Below, piece after piece: positions 52,059-60,054 of a stretch of DNA of 60,054 nucleotides. The stretch is taken from positions 1 through 60,054 of the forward strand of contig LNFE01000235.1 of the NCBI GenBank assembly GCA_001464575.1. Reading direction: 5' to 3'. The position numbers and the translations under genes were made by a program. The stretch comes from Acidobacteria bacterium Ga0077553. GTDB lineage: Bacteria > Acidobacteriota > Terriglobia > Bryobacterales > Bryobacteraceae. Under the pieces are notes generated by a model. That model saw only the letters and a program-made list of their open reading frames with translations. It did no database searches and was not told the DNA's origin. Within the stretch, counting starts at the first letter, position 1. Each line of letters opens with the position of its first letter.

Positions 52059-53081
52059 TTGCGCTCCTCCCTTTTCCTCGCTCTTCTCATGACCTCTGAA
52101 CTTACGGCCGCCCGCTACGAAGCGAAGTCCGCCGTCGATGACGGCATCGGAATCTATACCCTCAGGGATACGACGGCTGACGTCGTCGTCCGCATCGCCC
52201 CCACCCTCGGCGCCAACGCTTACAGCATGAAGGTGAAGGGCCAGGAGATCCTCTTCTCCCCCTATGAAAAGCTGAGCCAGTTGAAGGCCAAGCCAACTCT
52301 GCTGGGCACACCCTTTCTGGCGCCTTGGGCCAACCGGCTCGACCACGAAGGCTTTTACGCCAACGGCAAGCACTACGCCCTCGACCCCGGCATCGGCAAC
52401 TACCGCTTCGACGGCAGCAAGCAGCCGATCCACGGCCTGCTGAACTATGCTCCCGAATGGAAAATGATCGGCATCTACGACGGCCCCGATCAGGCCTGGT
52501 TTACTTTCCGCCTCGAGTTCTTCCGCATTCCGGCCTACATGGCCCAGTGGCCCTTCGCCCACACCATCGACATCACCTATCGGCTGCAGAACGGCAACCT
52601 CGAAGTGCATACCGAGATCACGAATCTCTCCTTCGACGCGATGCCGCTCGTCATCGGCTACCATCCGTACTATCAGCTCACCGATGCGCCGCGCGACGAT
52701 TGGCAGGTCACCCTGCCGGCACGCGAACATGTGAAGCTGAACGAAAAGCTGACGCCCACCGGCGAACGCGAACCGAACCCCTACACCTCGCCCGTCACCC
52801 TCCGGGGCAAGCAGCTCGACGACGTCTTTACCGGCCTGGCTGCCAACGCCACATTCTCGGTGAAGGGCAAGCAGCAGAAGATTGAAGTGGTCTACGGCCC
52901 CAAGTACCCGGTGGCGGTAGTATACGCTCCCCCCGGCCGCAACTTCATCTGTTTTGAACCCATGACCGGCATTACCAACGGCGCCAATCTGGCCCATGCC
53001 GGGAAGTACCCGGAGCTGCAATCCATCCCCGGCGGCGGCGTTTGGAAAGAGAGCTTCTGGGTTAAGCCGAGCGGCTTTTAG
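52059..53081 (+). CDS. Exported aldose 1-epimerase family protein
   Basis: A 340-residue galactose mutarotase-like protein. Family motifs: PTLGANAYSMKVKGQEIL, GTPFLAPWANRLDHEGFYANGK, PIHGLLNY with the catalytic His, VIGYHPYYQL, and FEPMTGITNGAN. A signal peptide follows the start (SSLFLALLMTSELTA), so it would work outside the cytoplasm. Start is either TTG 52059 or TTG 52032, the second overlapping the previous gene. It converts alpha and beta forms of an aldose; the sugar is unknown. Confidence 0.88.
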   Translation: MRSSLFLALLMTSELTAARYEAKSAVDDGIGIYTLRDTTADVVVRIAPTLGANAYSMKVKGQEILFSPYEKLSQLKAKPTLLGTPFLAPWANRLDHEGFYANGKHYALDPGIGNYRFDGSKQPIHGLLNYAPEWKMIGIYDGPDQAWFTFRLEFFRIPAYMAQWPFAHTIDITYRLQNGNLEVHTEITNLSFDAMPLVIGYHPYYQLTDAPRDDWQVTLPAREHVKLNEKLTPTGEREPNPYTSPVTLRGKQLDDVFTGLAANATFSVKGKQQKIEVVYGPKYPVAVVYAPPGRNFICFEPMTGITNGANLAHAGKYPELQSIPGGGVWKESFWVKPSGF

Positions 53082-53292
53082 TCCGCATCACGATACCCAC
53101 AATAATCAGTACCATCGCGGCCGGAACGATCGCCATCACCCAGACGAGCATCGGTCCGGCTACCGCGCGCTGCCCGGCATCCGCGGCAGCCTTGGCCACC
53201 TGCAGCAAGCCAACAATCCAGTAAGCCACGTAGCCCAGCAGGCCAACCCCCACCCCGATCATTGTGTTCGCAATCGCCCGCTTAGTTCCCAT
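53062..53292 (-). CDS. Small membrane protein with two helices
   Basis: A 76-residue protein with hydrophobic segments near residues 9-30 and 46-68. The C-terminus is basic (MRTKSRSA). It overlaps the end of the epimerase gene (20 bases) and the end of the DUF885 gene (11 bases), so it is likely translated together with the latter. No function is recognisable. Confidence 0.65.
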   Translation of the reverse strand: MGTKRAIANTMIGVGVGLLGYVAYWIVGLLQVAKAAADAGQRAVAGPMLVWVMAIVPAAMVLIIVGIVMRTKSRSA

Positions 53293-54958
53293 TCACCCAA
53301 TCCATTACCCGTTTTTCGAGCACGTCCAGCGGTACAGCCCCGGTTGCCAGCACCACATCATGGAAAGCGCACACGTCAAACCGGGCGCCTAGCGTCTCCT
53401 GCGCCCTCCGGCGCAGCTCTTTGATTTTCAGCTCGCCAATCTTATAGCCCAAGGCCTGCCCCGGCCAGCCGATGTACCGGTCGATCTCGTTGGTGACATC
53501 GAGCTCGGTCTTCGGCGCATTGGCCAGGAAGTAGTCAATCGCCTGCTGCCGGCTCCATCGCTTGTGGTGAATCCCGGTATCTACGACCAGTCGCACCGCC
53601 CGCCACATCTCGTAGGTCAACTGGCCGAACTTGGCGTAGGGGTCATCGTACAGCCCCAACTCGTCGCCTAAGCTTTCAGCGTACAGGGCCCAGCCCTCCA
53701 CATACGCCGTGAACCCGGCCTGGAAGCGCCGGAACTTCGGCACCTCGCCCATCTCCTGCGCGTAGGCGATTTGGGTGTGGTGGCCCGGCACGGACTCGTG
53801 CAAGCTAAGCGCCATCATCTCCCATTTGGGTCGCATCTCCGGCTTGTACAGATTGACGTGATACATCCCGGCGCGGGACCCGTCGCCCGCCGGGGGTTGA
53901 TAGTAGGCCGCCGTCGTATCCGGCGCGATCTCGGCGGGGATCGGCTCGACGCCGTAAGGCGTGCGCGGCAGTTTCCGGAACAGCTTCACGAGCGTCGGGT
54001 CAATCCGCTTGGCCATGGCCCGGTAGCCTTCGAGCAGCTCGGCTCCAGTGGCGTAGTAGAAGCGTGGCTCGGTCCGCAGATACTGGAAGAACTCGGGCAG
54101 CGTTCCCGCAAAACCCACCTTTCGCTGCACGGAGTACATCTCATCCCGGATCCGCGCCACCTCGCGGAGCCCGATCGAGTGAATCTCGTCCGGGGTCAAC
54201 CCGGTGGTGGTAAAGCTCCGGGCGAAGTATGCGTAGAGCTTGCCGCCCTCCGGCGCCTGCCAGATCCCCACCCCGTCGTAGCAAGCCGGCAGGTACTCCG
54301 CTTCCAGGAACTGCTTAAACTTCCGGAGCGCGGGAAACACGGCGGTCTCGATGACGAGTTTGGCTTCGTTTTGTAATGTTGGCGATTGGGCGGCAAACGG
54401 CGCCGCAAAGGGATTCGACTGCAACTGCCGTTCAATCTGGGCCGGTACCCGCTGCATGACGATTTTGGGCTGGACCAACTTGCGCCGCATCCCCTCCCGC
54501 ATCAGAGCGATCGTCTGGTCCATGTAGACCGGAAAAGCCCGAAGCCTCGCTAGCCAGTCCTGATAGTCGCGCTCTTCGCGAAAATTCAACAGATTCGCAA
54601 CGTCAGCGGTGTTCTGGATGCCGTCGCGCATATTGACCGGCACGAACCGCCAACCCAGCTCGTACTCCTCCACCTGCTCGGACAGCATCCGCTCGAAGAT
54701 GGCCCGGTTCACGGCCTGAGCGGGAGTGGGCGGAAGCGCGCGAAGCCGCGCCAAGGCCGCCTTCGTATCGCTGTAGTCACGAGCGAGCGCAGCGGGGGAA
54801 AGGTCGGGCCACTTCTGCGCGTAGCGCCGGTCGCCCATCGTAGACGCAAAAATGGGAGAGATCCGTAGCGATCTCTCCCATTCCTGTTCAAACAGTTTCT
54901 CCAGGTCCTGAGCCGCCAAAGGCCAGGCCAAGGCGAGAACCAGAGGAGCCAGCCGCAT
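53282..54958 (-). CDS. DUF885 family zinc metallopeptidase-like protein, exported
   Basis: A 558-residue protein with a signal peptide (LVLALAWPLAA). The DUF885 family has the HExxxGHH motif, seen at residues 387-394 (HESVPGHH), and the C-terminal block FTAYVEGWALYAESLGDELG with its metal-ligand Glu. IGWPGQALGYKIGELKI is also diagnostic. It is probably a periplasmic carboxypeptidase-like enzyme of the thermolysin-type zincin group. Substrate unknown. The previous gene on the strand is the Skp-like protein. Confidence 0.88.
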   Translation of the reverse strand: MRLAPLVLALAWPLAAQDLEKLFEQEWERSLRISPIFASTMGDRRYAQKWPDLSPAALARDYSDTKAALARLRALPPTPAQAVNRAIFERMLSEQVEEYELGWRFVPVNMRDGIQNTADVANLLNFREERDYQDWLARLRAFPVYMDQTIALMREGMRRKLVQPKIVMQRVPAQIERQLQSNPFAAPFAAQSPTLQNEAKLVIETAVFPALRKFKQFLEAEYLPACYDGVGIWQAPEGGKLYAYFARSFTTTGLTPDEIHSIGLREVARIRDEMYSVQRKVGFAGTLPEFFQYLRTEPRFYYATGAELLEGYRAMAKRIDPTLVKLFRKLPRTPYGVEPIPAEIAPDTTAAYYQPPAGDGSRAGMYHVNLYKPEMRPKWEMMALSLHESVPGHHTQIAYAQEMGEVPKFRRFQAGFTAYVEGWALYAESLGDELGLYDDPYAKFGQLTYEMWRAVRLVVDTGIHHKRWSRQQAIDYFLANAPKTELDVTNEIDRYIGWPGQALGYKIGELKIKELRRRAQETLGARFDVCAFHDVVLATGAVPLDVLEKRVMDWVNGN

Positions 54959-55551
54959 TACTTCGCGCCGGGCGTAGCCTTCTTGGCCGGAGCAGGGGCC
55001 GCCGGAGCAGCGGGGGCCGCCGCGCCAGGGGCGTTCTTGTCATAGAGGCCCACCACTTCGCGGGTGATATCGATGGAAGTCGCCGCATACAGCACCGGGC
55101 TCTGCTGCGAGCTCACGTCGATGATGATCGCAAAGCCATTGTCGGTCGCGTACTTGTCGATGACGGCCATGATCTTTCCACCTAAGTCACCGAGCACCTT
55201 CTGCTGTTCGGCGTCGACTTCGGCCTGGAAATCCTCGGCATCGCGCTGGAGCGACTTCTGCTTGGCGTCGATATCCCGCATCAACTTGTTCTTCACATCC
55301 TCGCTGGCCGTGTTCGACGAAGCGCGGAGCTGGTTCTGCAGAGCCGCGATATCAGCCTGCTTCTTTTCCACTTCCTTCCGCCGGGGCAGGAACTTCTCTT
55401 CAAGCGACTTGGCCGCCGCTTGACCGTCCTTGGTGCCGATGATTGCGTTCTGGATGTGGATGATACCGACCTTCGAAGGGGCGGCTTGGGCGAAAAGGCT
55501 GATACCGGCGCCTAGAAGAAGGGCGGGCAACCAAAGGATCTGGCGATTCAC
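54958..55551 (-). CDS. OmpH/Skp-like periplasmic chaperone
   Basis: A 197-residue protein with a signal peptide (LPALLLGAGISLFAQA). The middle is a long coiled coil rich in Lys, Glu and Gln (about residues 45-115), then a compact C-terminal half (LGDLGGKIMAVIDKYATDNGFAIIIDVS) and an Ala/Pro tail. Skp binds unfolded outer-membrane proteins for BamA, whose gene lies directly upstream by 37 bases. It shares a single base with the DUF885 gene. Confidence 0.88.
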   Translation of the reverse strand: MNRQILWLPALLLGAGISLFAQAAPSKVGIIHIQNAIIGTKDGQAAAKSLEEKFLPRRKEVEKKQADIAALQNQLRASSNTASEDVKNKLMRDIDAKQKSLQRDAEDFQAEVDAEQQKVLGDLGGKIMAVIDKYATDNGFAIIIDVSSQQSPVLYAATSIDITREVVGLYDKNAPGAAAPAAPAAPAPAKKATPGAK

Positions 55552-55588
55552 GGTGGGAAAACTCCTAACTTACGTTAACTTGATTGTA

Positions 55589-58507
55589 CTAGCAGGTTCG
55601 GCTAATGGTGAACCGGAACACCCGGCGGCGTTCAAAGAACGGCGTAGCCTGGCCCCACTGCACCACGGAATTGACGAAGGTCTGCTGATTGGGGAACTGC
55701 GAACGATCGAGCACCACGGGAGGTTGCAGGAACGTCTGCACGATCGTGGGGTTGTAGGCCCAGTAGAAGCGGAAGGGCGCGTTCACAACCGGCATCATGA
55801 TCTGCATTTCGAGACCCGTCGACATGCGCATCTTCTCCGTCTCGGTGTTCACGGGGATCTGCTGATTGAAACCGGCCTGCGGGAAGAGGCTGTTGAGTTC
55901 CTCAACGCGCCGGGGATTCAATCGCAGTTGATTCTTGAGAGAGATCCGGTTGATGCCAGCGTCGAAGAAGGCCGCGAGCACCACCGGCCCAAAGATTGGA
56001 ATCCGGTATTCGAAGTTTCCAATAAGCTGGGTGTCGCCGCCGGTCGTGGTCAACTGATACACCGGAATGCGCTGTGCCACCGGCACAAAGGTCTCGACAC
56101 CATCCTGCAGCACCTTCTGCAGCCGAGCCGAACCGTCGTCGTTCAGCACGGCCACGCTCGCTTCGCTCGGAATAAACGAAATCGGCGAGATGCCCCAGAT
56201 GTCGAAACCGCGGATGTCATTTTCACCACCCATGAAGATGCGGTTAAAGGGCGGAGCGACTTTGCCGCCGTAGCCGGAGATCAATCGGCCCAAGCCGCGC
56301 ATACCAATCACGTGACCTTTCTTAAAGCCGCTGCGGAAATACGTCGAACTAATCGTGGGCTCAACCATGTTGACGTTGCCGCCCATGAAGGTTCCCGCAA
56401 AGGTCGTCGAAATGAACAAGCTGCGACCGCGCGTCGGGGTAATCGGGTGATCCACGGTGTTGTAGCTATACGACGGAACCACCTTGCTCGTGCGGATACC
56501 ATCCAATTGGTTCGGTCCGTCCGTCCGTTGGAACGAGAGGAAGTTGAAGTAGTTGCTCGAGGCGTCTGACAACGTCGTTACGGTCGAGACGTCATAGCCG
56601 TAAGTCATGCTGACCCGGGCAAACGACCGTTTCAACTGCGTGGAGGCGAAGGCCGTGAAGCCCATGCCGTTGGTGACGTAGTTCAGCAGGTTCTGCGTAC
56701 CGAGCGCCTGATAATAAGGGATCAGGTTGCGGCCGGAGAGCAGCGAGACTTCGCGGCCTTGGTCGTAATTGAACCGCTGCATGTATACGGTGAAGCCAGC
56801 CTGAATCGGCTTGTCGAACAGGTACGGCTCCGTGAACGAGAAGGTCACGTCGCGGATACGGTCACCCAACTGGCTGCTGATGCCGAGCGTTTCGCCCAAG
56901 CCCAGGAAGTTGTTGGTCGAATAGCCGAAGGAAACGAACGATCCGGAGATGCCCGACACGCCGCCCGAGAGCTGCACGGAGTTCTTGCCGCGCTCTTTCA
57001 CCTTCAACGTGATGTCCACGGTATTGGTCCGGGTGTCGCGCTTGATCTCGGCCGCTTCGGCCTCTTTGAGCGCTTCAAAGTAGCCCAACTGGTTGAGGCG
57101 AAGGAGGGAGAGTTCCCACAGGCGGGTCGAGTACTGATCGCCTTCATCGACGAGTAGCTCGCGCCGGATGACCTTGTCGCGCGTGGTGACGTTGCCGGAG
57201 AAATCGATGCGGCGGACGAAAAACTGCTTTCCTTCGTCCACATTGATCGTGAGGTCGATTTTGTCGGTGCCCAGCTGCGGCTGGATATCCGGCTCCGGCA
57301 CCATATCGATGTAGCCGAATTCGCCGTAGAGCTTCCGGATCTGCTCCATACCCTTGCGCAGCTTAGCAATCGAGAAGATGTCGCCCTCTTTCATCCCAAA
57401 AACCTGCGGAAGAATGGCTTCCGGCGTCCGGAACAGCTTCATGCCGACCGCGTTCAACTTGTTCAATTTGTACAGGCGGCTCTCTTCGATCGGGACGGTC
57501 ACATCGGCACGCTTGCCCGGCTTGTTGGGGTAGAACAAAGGAATGCTGAAGCCTTTGCCGCCCACATCGCGAATCTTCACGGTGTGCTCGCCGGTGCGTG
57601 TCGTGAAGTAACCCTTCTCTTGGTAGAAGTTCACGATCATCTGCTTGTCCTGCTCAAGCTTCGTCGAGTCGAACGTCTTGGCGAAGAGGTTCTCAAACAG
57701 AATGGAGCGCGGGATGCCGACCGGGCGCAAACTGCGCATCGCCCGGCGAACCGCCCGGTCCGAAAACACCTTGTTGCCTTCGAGGTTGATCGCACCGACC
57801 TTTACCTTGGGCCCCTCGTCCACCTTGAAGACGACTTCCATCGACGACGGCGGGATCTGCCGCAGGTCCGGTTCGACCGTGGCGTATTGCCGGCCGCGCT
57901 CCGCCAGGTATTCCTTGAGAACGACGGCGGCGCGTTGCACCTTGTTGGGATCGTACTGCGATTCCACCGACAGGCCGACGCGGCGCTCTTTGAACCGGTC
58001 AAGAATTTCGGAAACAGTCAGCGACTTGGCGCCCTCATACCGAATGGAACGGACAATCCGTCGCTCTACCACCACGTACCGAATGATGTATCCGGTGCGG
58101 CCAGGTTCGCGTTCGAGCACGATGTCGTCAAAACGCCCCGTATTCCAGAGCGACATGAAGTCGCGGTGAAGGGCATCCTCATCGATCTTGTCGCCCTTCT
58201 TCGAAAAAATCATAGCCCGCAAGGTGTCTTGCGGAACGCGGCGAGCGCCACGGAATTCAATGAGTTCAATGACATCATCGACTTGGCCCGGCGCTGCGGC
58301 GGGTGCGGTCAGCCCCGGCTTGGGTGGAGCCGGTTTGGGCGCCTCAGTCGGCGCAGTTGGCACGGTTTCGAAGGGGTTTGCTGGCTTGGGAGCAGTAGGC
58401 TTCGGCGCAGAGGGCTGCGGCGGCTGTTGTGCCCGAAGGAGAAACGACCCGGCGACGGAGATGGAAAACGCAAAGATGAACAGGCGTAGTAGCCCGGAAT
58501 AAATCAT
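55589..58507 (-). CDS. bamA: Outer membrane protein assembly factor BamA
   Basis: A 972-residue protein that inserts beta-barrels into the outer membrane. A signal anchor is followed by a Pro/Ala-rich stretch (about 35-70), then five POTRA-like domains (for example IELIEFRGARRVPQDTLRAMI, VRSIRYEGAKSLTVSEIL, VGAINLEGNKVFSDRAVRRAM, VRRIDFSGNVTTRDKVIRREL) and the barrel. The conserved lid-lock region is GGENDIRGFD (VRGF in most relatives). The last residues are FRFTISRTC: the usual terminal Phe is a Cys. ATG 58507 is chosen over 58609 because the signal segment begins there. Confidence 0.95.
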   Translation of the reverse strand: MIYSGLLRLFIFAFSISVAGSFLLRAQQPPQPSAPKPTAPKPANPFETVPTAPTEAPKPAPPKPGLTAPAAAPGQVDDVIELIEFRGARRVPQDTLRAMIFSKKGDKIDEDALHRDFMSLWNTGRFDDIVLEREPGRTGYIIRYVVVERRIVRSIRYEGAKSLTVSEILDRFKERRVGLSVESQYDPNKVQRAAVVLKEYLAERGRQYATVEPDLRQIPPSSMEVVFKVDEGPKVKVGAINLEGNKVFSDRAVRRAMRSLRPVGIPRSILFENLFAKTFDSTKLEQDKQMIVNFYQEKGYFTTRTGEHTVKIRDVGGKGFSIPLFYPNKPGKRADVTVPIEESRLYKLNKLNAVGMKLFRTPEAILPQVFGMKEGDIFSIAKLRKGMEQIRKLYGEFGYIDMVPEPDIQPQLGTDKIDLTINVDEGKQFFVRRIDFSGNVTTRDKVIRRELLVDEGDQYSTRLWELSLLRLNQLGYFEALKEAEAAEIKRDTRTNTVDITLKVKERGKNSVQLSGGVSGISGSFVSFGYSTNNFLGLGETLGISSQLGDRIRDVTFSFTEPYLFDKPIQAGFTVYMQRFNYDQGREVSLLSGRNLIPYYQALGTQNLLNYVTNGMGFTAFASTQLKRSFARVSMTYGYDVSTVTTLSDASSNYFNFLSFQRTDGPNQLDGIRTSKVVPSYSYNTVDHPITPTRGRSLFISTTFAGTFMGGNVNMVEPTISSTYFRSGFKKGHVIGMRGLGRLISGYGGKVAPPFNRIFMGGENDIRGFDIWGISPISFIPSEASVAVLNDDGSARLQKVLQDGVETFVPVAQRIPVYQLTTTGGDTQLIGNFEYRIPIFGPVVLAAFFDAGINRISLKNQLRLNPRRVEELNSLFPQAGFNQQIPVNTETEKMRMSTGLEMQIMMPVVNAPFRFYWAYNPTIVQTFLQPPVVLDRSQFPNQQTFVNSVVQWGQATPFFERRRVFRFTISRTC

Positions 58508-58620
58508 GAAGCGATAGATCCTTTTCACTCTGCGACTCTTGGGGGACGCGCCGGAAGGCCAACTGGTTTCACTAGCAAAGACAATATGAGAGAGACCTGA
58601 CCTGAACACACAAAGAGCCT

Positions 58621-58626
58621 ATTGTA
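58621..58626 (-). promoter_or_regulatory. Candidate bamA promoter -10 box
   Basis: TACAAT on the minus strand lies about 115 bases upstream of the bamA start and 20 bases beyond the hairpin at 58646. The -35 region is not well matched. The 58508-58693 gap contains nothing else apart from that hairpin. Confidence 0.3.
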
Positions 58627-58645
58627 CCTAAATCTACGCAACGAA

Positions 58646-58669
58646 GCCGCAGCGGTAGACCGCTGCGGC
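58646..58669. terminator. Strong hairpin between RRM gene and bamA, likely terminator
   Basis: A perfect 10-base stem (GCCGCAGCGG at 58646-58655 with CCGCTGCGGC at 58660-58669) closes a TAGA loop. A run of six T follows on the plus strand (58673-58678) and so precedes the hairpin as A on the minus strand. It starts 25 bases past the stop of the minus-strand RRM gene, so it most likely ends that transcript, although the T-run lies on the other side. Confidence 0.6.
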
Positions 58670-58693
58670 CCATTTTTTACAAAAGAGTCAGGA

Positions 58694-59023
58694 TTACCAG
58701 CGGTTTCCCTGACGGCCACCGCCGCCACCGCCGCCGCTCCGGCCGCGGTAACCACCGCCGCCACCGCCGCCCCGATCTTCCTTCGGGCGGGCTTCATTCA
58801 CGTTGATGGCGCGTCCGTCCAGTTCCCGGCCGTTCAACGCATTGATGGCGTTCTCGGCTTCTGACTTCTGGGCCATTTCGACAAAGCCAAACCCACGGGC
58901 TTTCCCGGTTTCGCGGTCGGTTACAAGACTAACGCGATCCACTGCGCCGAACTGCTCGAACAACGCGCGGAGAGTCTGCTCGGTCGTATGAAAACTCAGG
59001 TTTCCAACAAAAATATTCGTCAT
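58694..59023 (-). CDS. Glycine-rich RRM RNA-binding protein
   Basis: A 109-residue protein: one RNA recognition motif (RNP2 IFVGNLSF at 3-10; RNP1 KARGFGFVEM near 42-51) followed by a glycine/arginine tail ending GGRQGNRW. This architecture matches cyanobacterial and acidobacterial cold-inducible RNA-binding proteins that act in the cytoplasm on mRNA. ATG 59023 is chosen at the MTNIFVGNL start with AAGGA upstream. The upstream gap of about 120 bases (59024-59142) probably holds its promoter. Confidence 0.93.
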   Translation of the reverse strand: MTNIFVGNLSFHTTEQTLRALFEQFGAVDRVSLVTDRETGKARGFGFVEMAQKSEAENAINALNGRELDGRAINVNEARPKEDRGGGGGGGYRGRSGGGGGGGRQGNRW

Positions 59024-59142
59024 TTTACTTTCCTTCAGAAATGCAGAGCGGCTGGTTGGGCAGGATCGAACGATGGGAATGAACCGGACACAACGACAGA
59101 TGCTACAGGCTTTCAAAATAGCACGGCTGAGCCCCGTTCGGG

Positions 59143-60054
59143 TTAGAGGGCTTCAATCTCTTCTTCAAGCTGCTGCTTGCGGACCAGATCCGCGTAGTAC
59201 CCTTGCCGCGCCAACAGCTCCTCCGCCGTGCCCATTTCAACGATGCGGCCGTGCTCCAGCACCACAATCCGATCGGCATAGCGAATCGTCGAGACCCGGT
59301 GCGAGATCAATAGCGTCGTCCGCCCTTTCATCACGGCGCCGAGTTCGGCCAGAATGCGCGCTTCCGTCAAGGTATCGACGCTCGACAGCGAATCATCCAG
59401 AATCAAAATCCGCGGATCCCGGAGCACAGCGCGGGCAATCGCGGCTCGCTGCCGCTGCCCACCGGAAAGCGTGATGCCCCGTTCCCCAATCATAGTCTCG
59501 AGGCCCCCCGGAAAGCCCGCCACGTCTCCCGTCAACCCCGCCACCTCCACCGCCCGGGCCAACTCCTCAGCGCTGGCCGCCGGCCGGCCGAGTGCAATGT
59601 TCTCCCGCAGGGTCATGGAGAATAGGAACGTCTCCTGGGGAACCACGCTGATCTGCCGCCGCAGTTCGGCCGGGTCATACTCCCGGACGTCTACCCCATC
59701 CACACGCACGGCGCCCTTGGTGGGGTCGAGCAGCCTCGGCACCATTTGGGTCAGCGAGGTCTTCCCCGATCCGGTATGCCCCACGATGGCCACCGTCTCG
59801 CCCGCCGCGACCCGGAAGCTCACTCCCTGCAGCGCCGTCCCGGCGGGATAAACCAACTCGACCGCATCGAACTCAATTTCTCCGGCGAGGGTTTCCGGCA
59901 CGGGTCGCGGCTGCTCCGGCGCCGCAATCGACGGCGCCATATCGAGCATCTCCCGGATCCGTTCGAGCGAAGCCGTCCCCCGCTGCATCAGGTTGATCAC
60001 CCAGCCCATCGCAATCATCGGCCAGATCAACATGCCGACGTAGGTCTGAAACAT
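59143..60054 (-). CDS. ABC exporter, C-terminal part (cut by window edge)
   Basis: Only the last 303 residues are present; the gene continues past 60054. They include the final membrane helix region (LIWPMIAMGWVINLMQRGTASLERI) and a complete ATPase domain: Walker A GHTGSGKTS, Q-loop PQETFLFSMTLRENIALG, signature LSGGQRQR, Walker B ILILDDSLSSVD (with Asp where Glu is usual after ILDD) and H-loop SHRVSTI. It is of the multidrug/lipid exporter type. The Asp in Walker B position resembles one half of heterodimeric exporters, whose degenerate site is non-hydrolytic; a partner gene may lie beyond the edge. Confidence 0.9.
   Translation of the reverse strand: MFQTYVGMLIWPMIAMGWVINLMQRGTASLERIREMLDMAPSIAAPEQPRPVPETLAGEIEFDAVELVYPAGTALQGVSFRVAAGETVAIVGHTGSGKTSLTQMVPRLLDPTKGAVRVDGVDVREYDPAELRRQISVVPQETFLFSMTLRENIALGRPAASAEELARAVEVAGLTGDVAGFPGGLETMIGERGITLSGGQRQRAAIARAVLRDPRILILDDSLSSVDTLTEARILAELGAVMKGRTTLLISHRVSTIRYADRIVVLEHGRIVEMGTAEELLARQGYYADLVRKQQLEEEIEAL

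Noticed and set aside
55430..56569. Long plus-strand frames over skp and bamA (also 57584-58489)
   Set aside because: Antisense of conserved genes; His/Arg-rich composition without motifs.
58694..58780. Repetitive GCC/CCG-rich tract looking like a simple repeat
   Set aside because: It encodes the glycine/arginine tail of the RRM protein, so it is coding and not an independent repeat.

Overview
The window is a gene-dense, high-GC bacterial chromosome segment. It looks acidobacterial, most likely Solibacter/Bryobacter-like (Bryobacterales). This is inferred from gene content: Tat-exported sulfatase and mandelate-racemase-type enzymes, a TIGR02999-type sigma factor next to a Ser/Thr kinase with a C-terminal repeat region, an HpnH hopanoid gene, BamA/Skp, and many small exported proteins of unknown function. 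No gap exceeds about 190 bp. I see no rRNA, tRNA, CRISPR array, insertion sequence, prophage or biosynthetic cluster.

Layout. 1-6240: edge membrane protein, Tat-exported chlorite-dismutase-family protein, sulfatase, SSS symporter, Tat-signal galactonate dehydratase and KDPG/KDPGal aldolase, a sugar-acid catabolic block. 6244-14739: overlapping housekeeping genes (Trm112-like, GT9, MsbA-type ABC, YicC, gmk, rpoZ, coaBC, type-4 UDG, tmk, delta-prime, hfq). 14743-22018: thioesterase, TPR protein, then a coupled redox/regulatory operon (FAD oxidoreductase, NapH-like ferredoxin, ECF sigma, NrsF-like anti-sigma), followed by a second sigma factor with a kinase. 22030-30569 (minus): SDR, binding lipoprotein, Ldh2, xseB-ispA-tlyA-nadK, the last fused in frame to a dicarboxylate/glutamate-type symporter. 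31600-36773 (minus): eno, gpmI, queuosine-precursor transporter, rpsU and an exported amidohydrolase. 36820-43350: glutaminyl cyclase, TetR/hpnH divergent pair, thioredoxin-like protein, S9 peptidase, thiE. 43347-49500: two amino-acid permeases, an RRM protein and small envelope proteins. 49507-51619: lutABC in a reduced form. 51665-60054: aldose epimerase, DUF885 peptidase, Skp, BamA, a glycine-rich RRM protein and an ABC exporter cut by the window edge.

Most unusual aspects. Four conserved genes each lack a short segment: coaBC (frameshift), the nadK 3' end (fusion to a transporter), gpmI (loss of a metal-ligand histidine) and a DUF3592-like gene (frameshift). These could be local assembly deletions or real lesions, and read mapping would separate the two. 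Separately, the lutABC operon has lost several iron-sulfur ligands in two subunits while every frame stays open. A perfect 24-bp inverted repeat sits between a TetR gene and hpnH, directly against the hpnH start codon.
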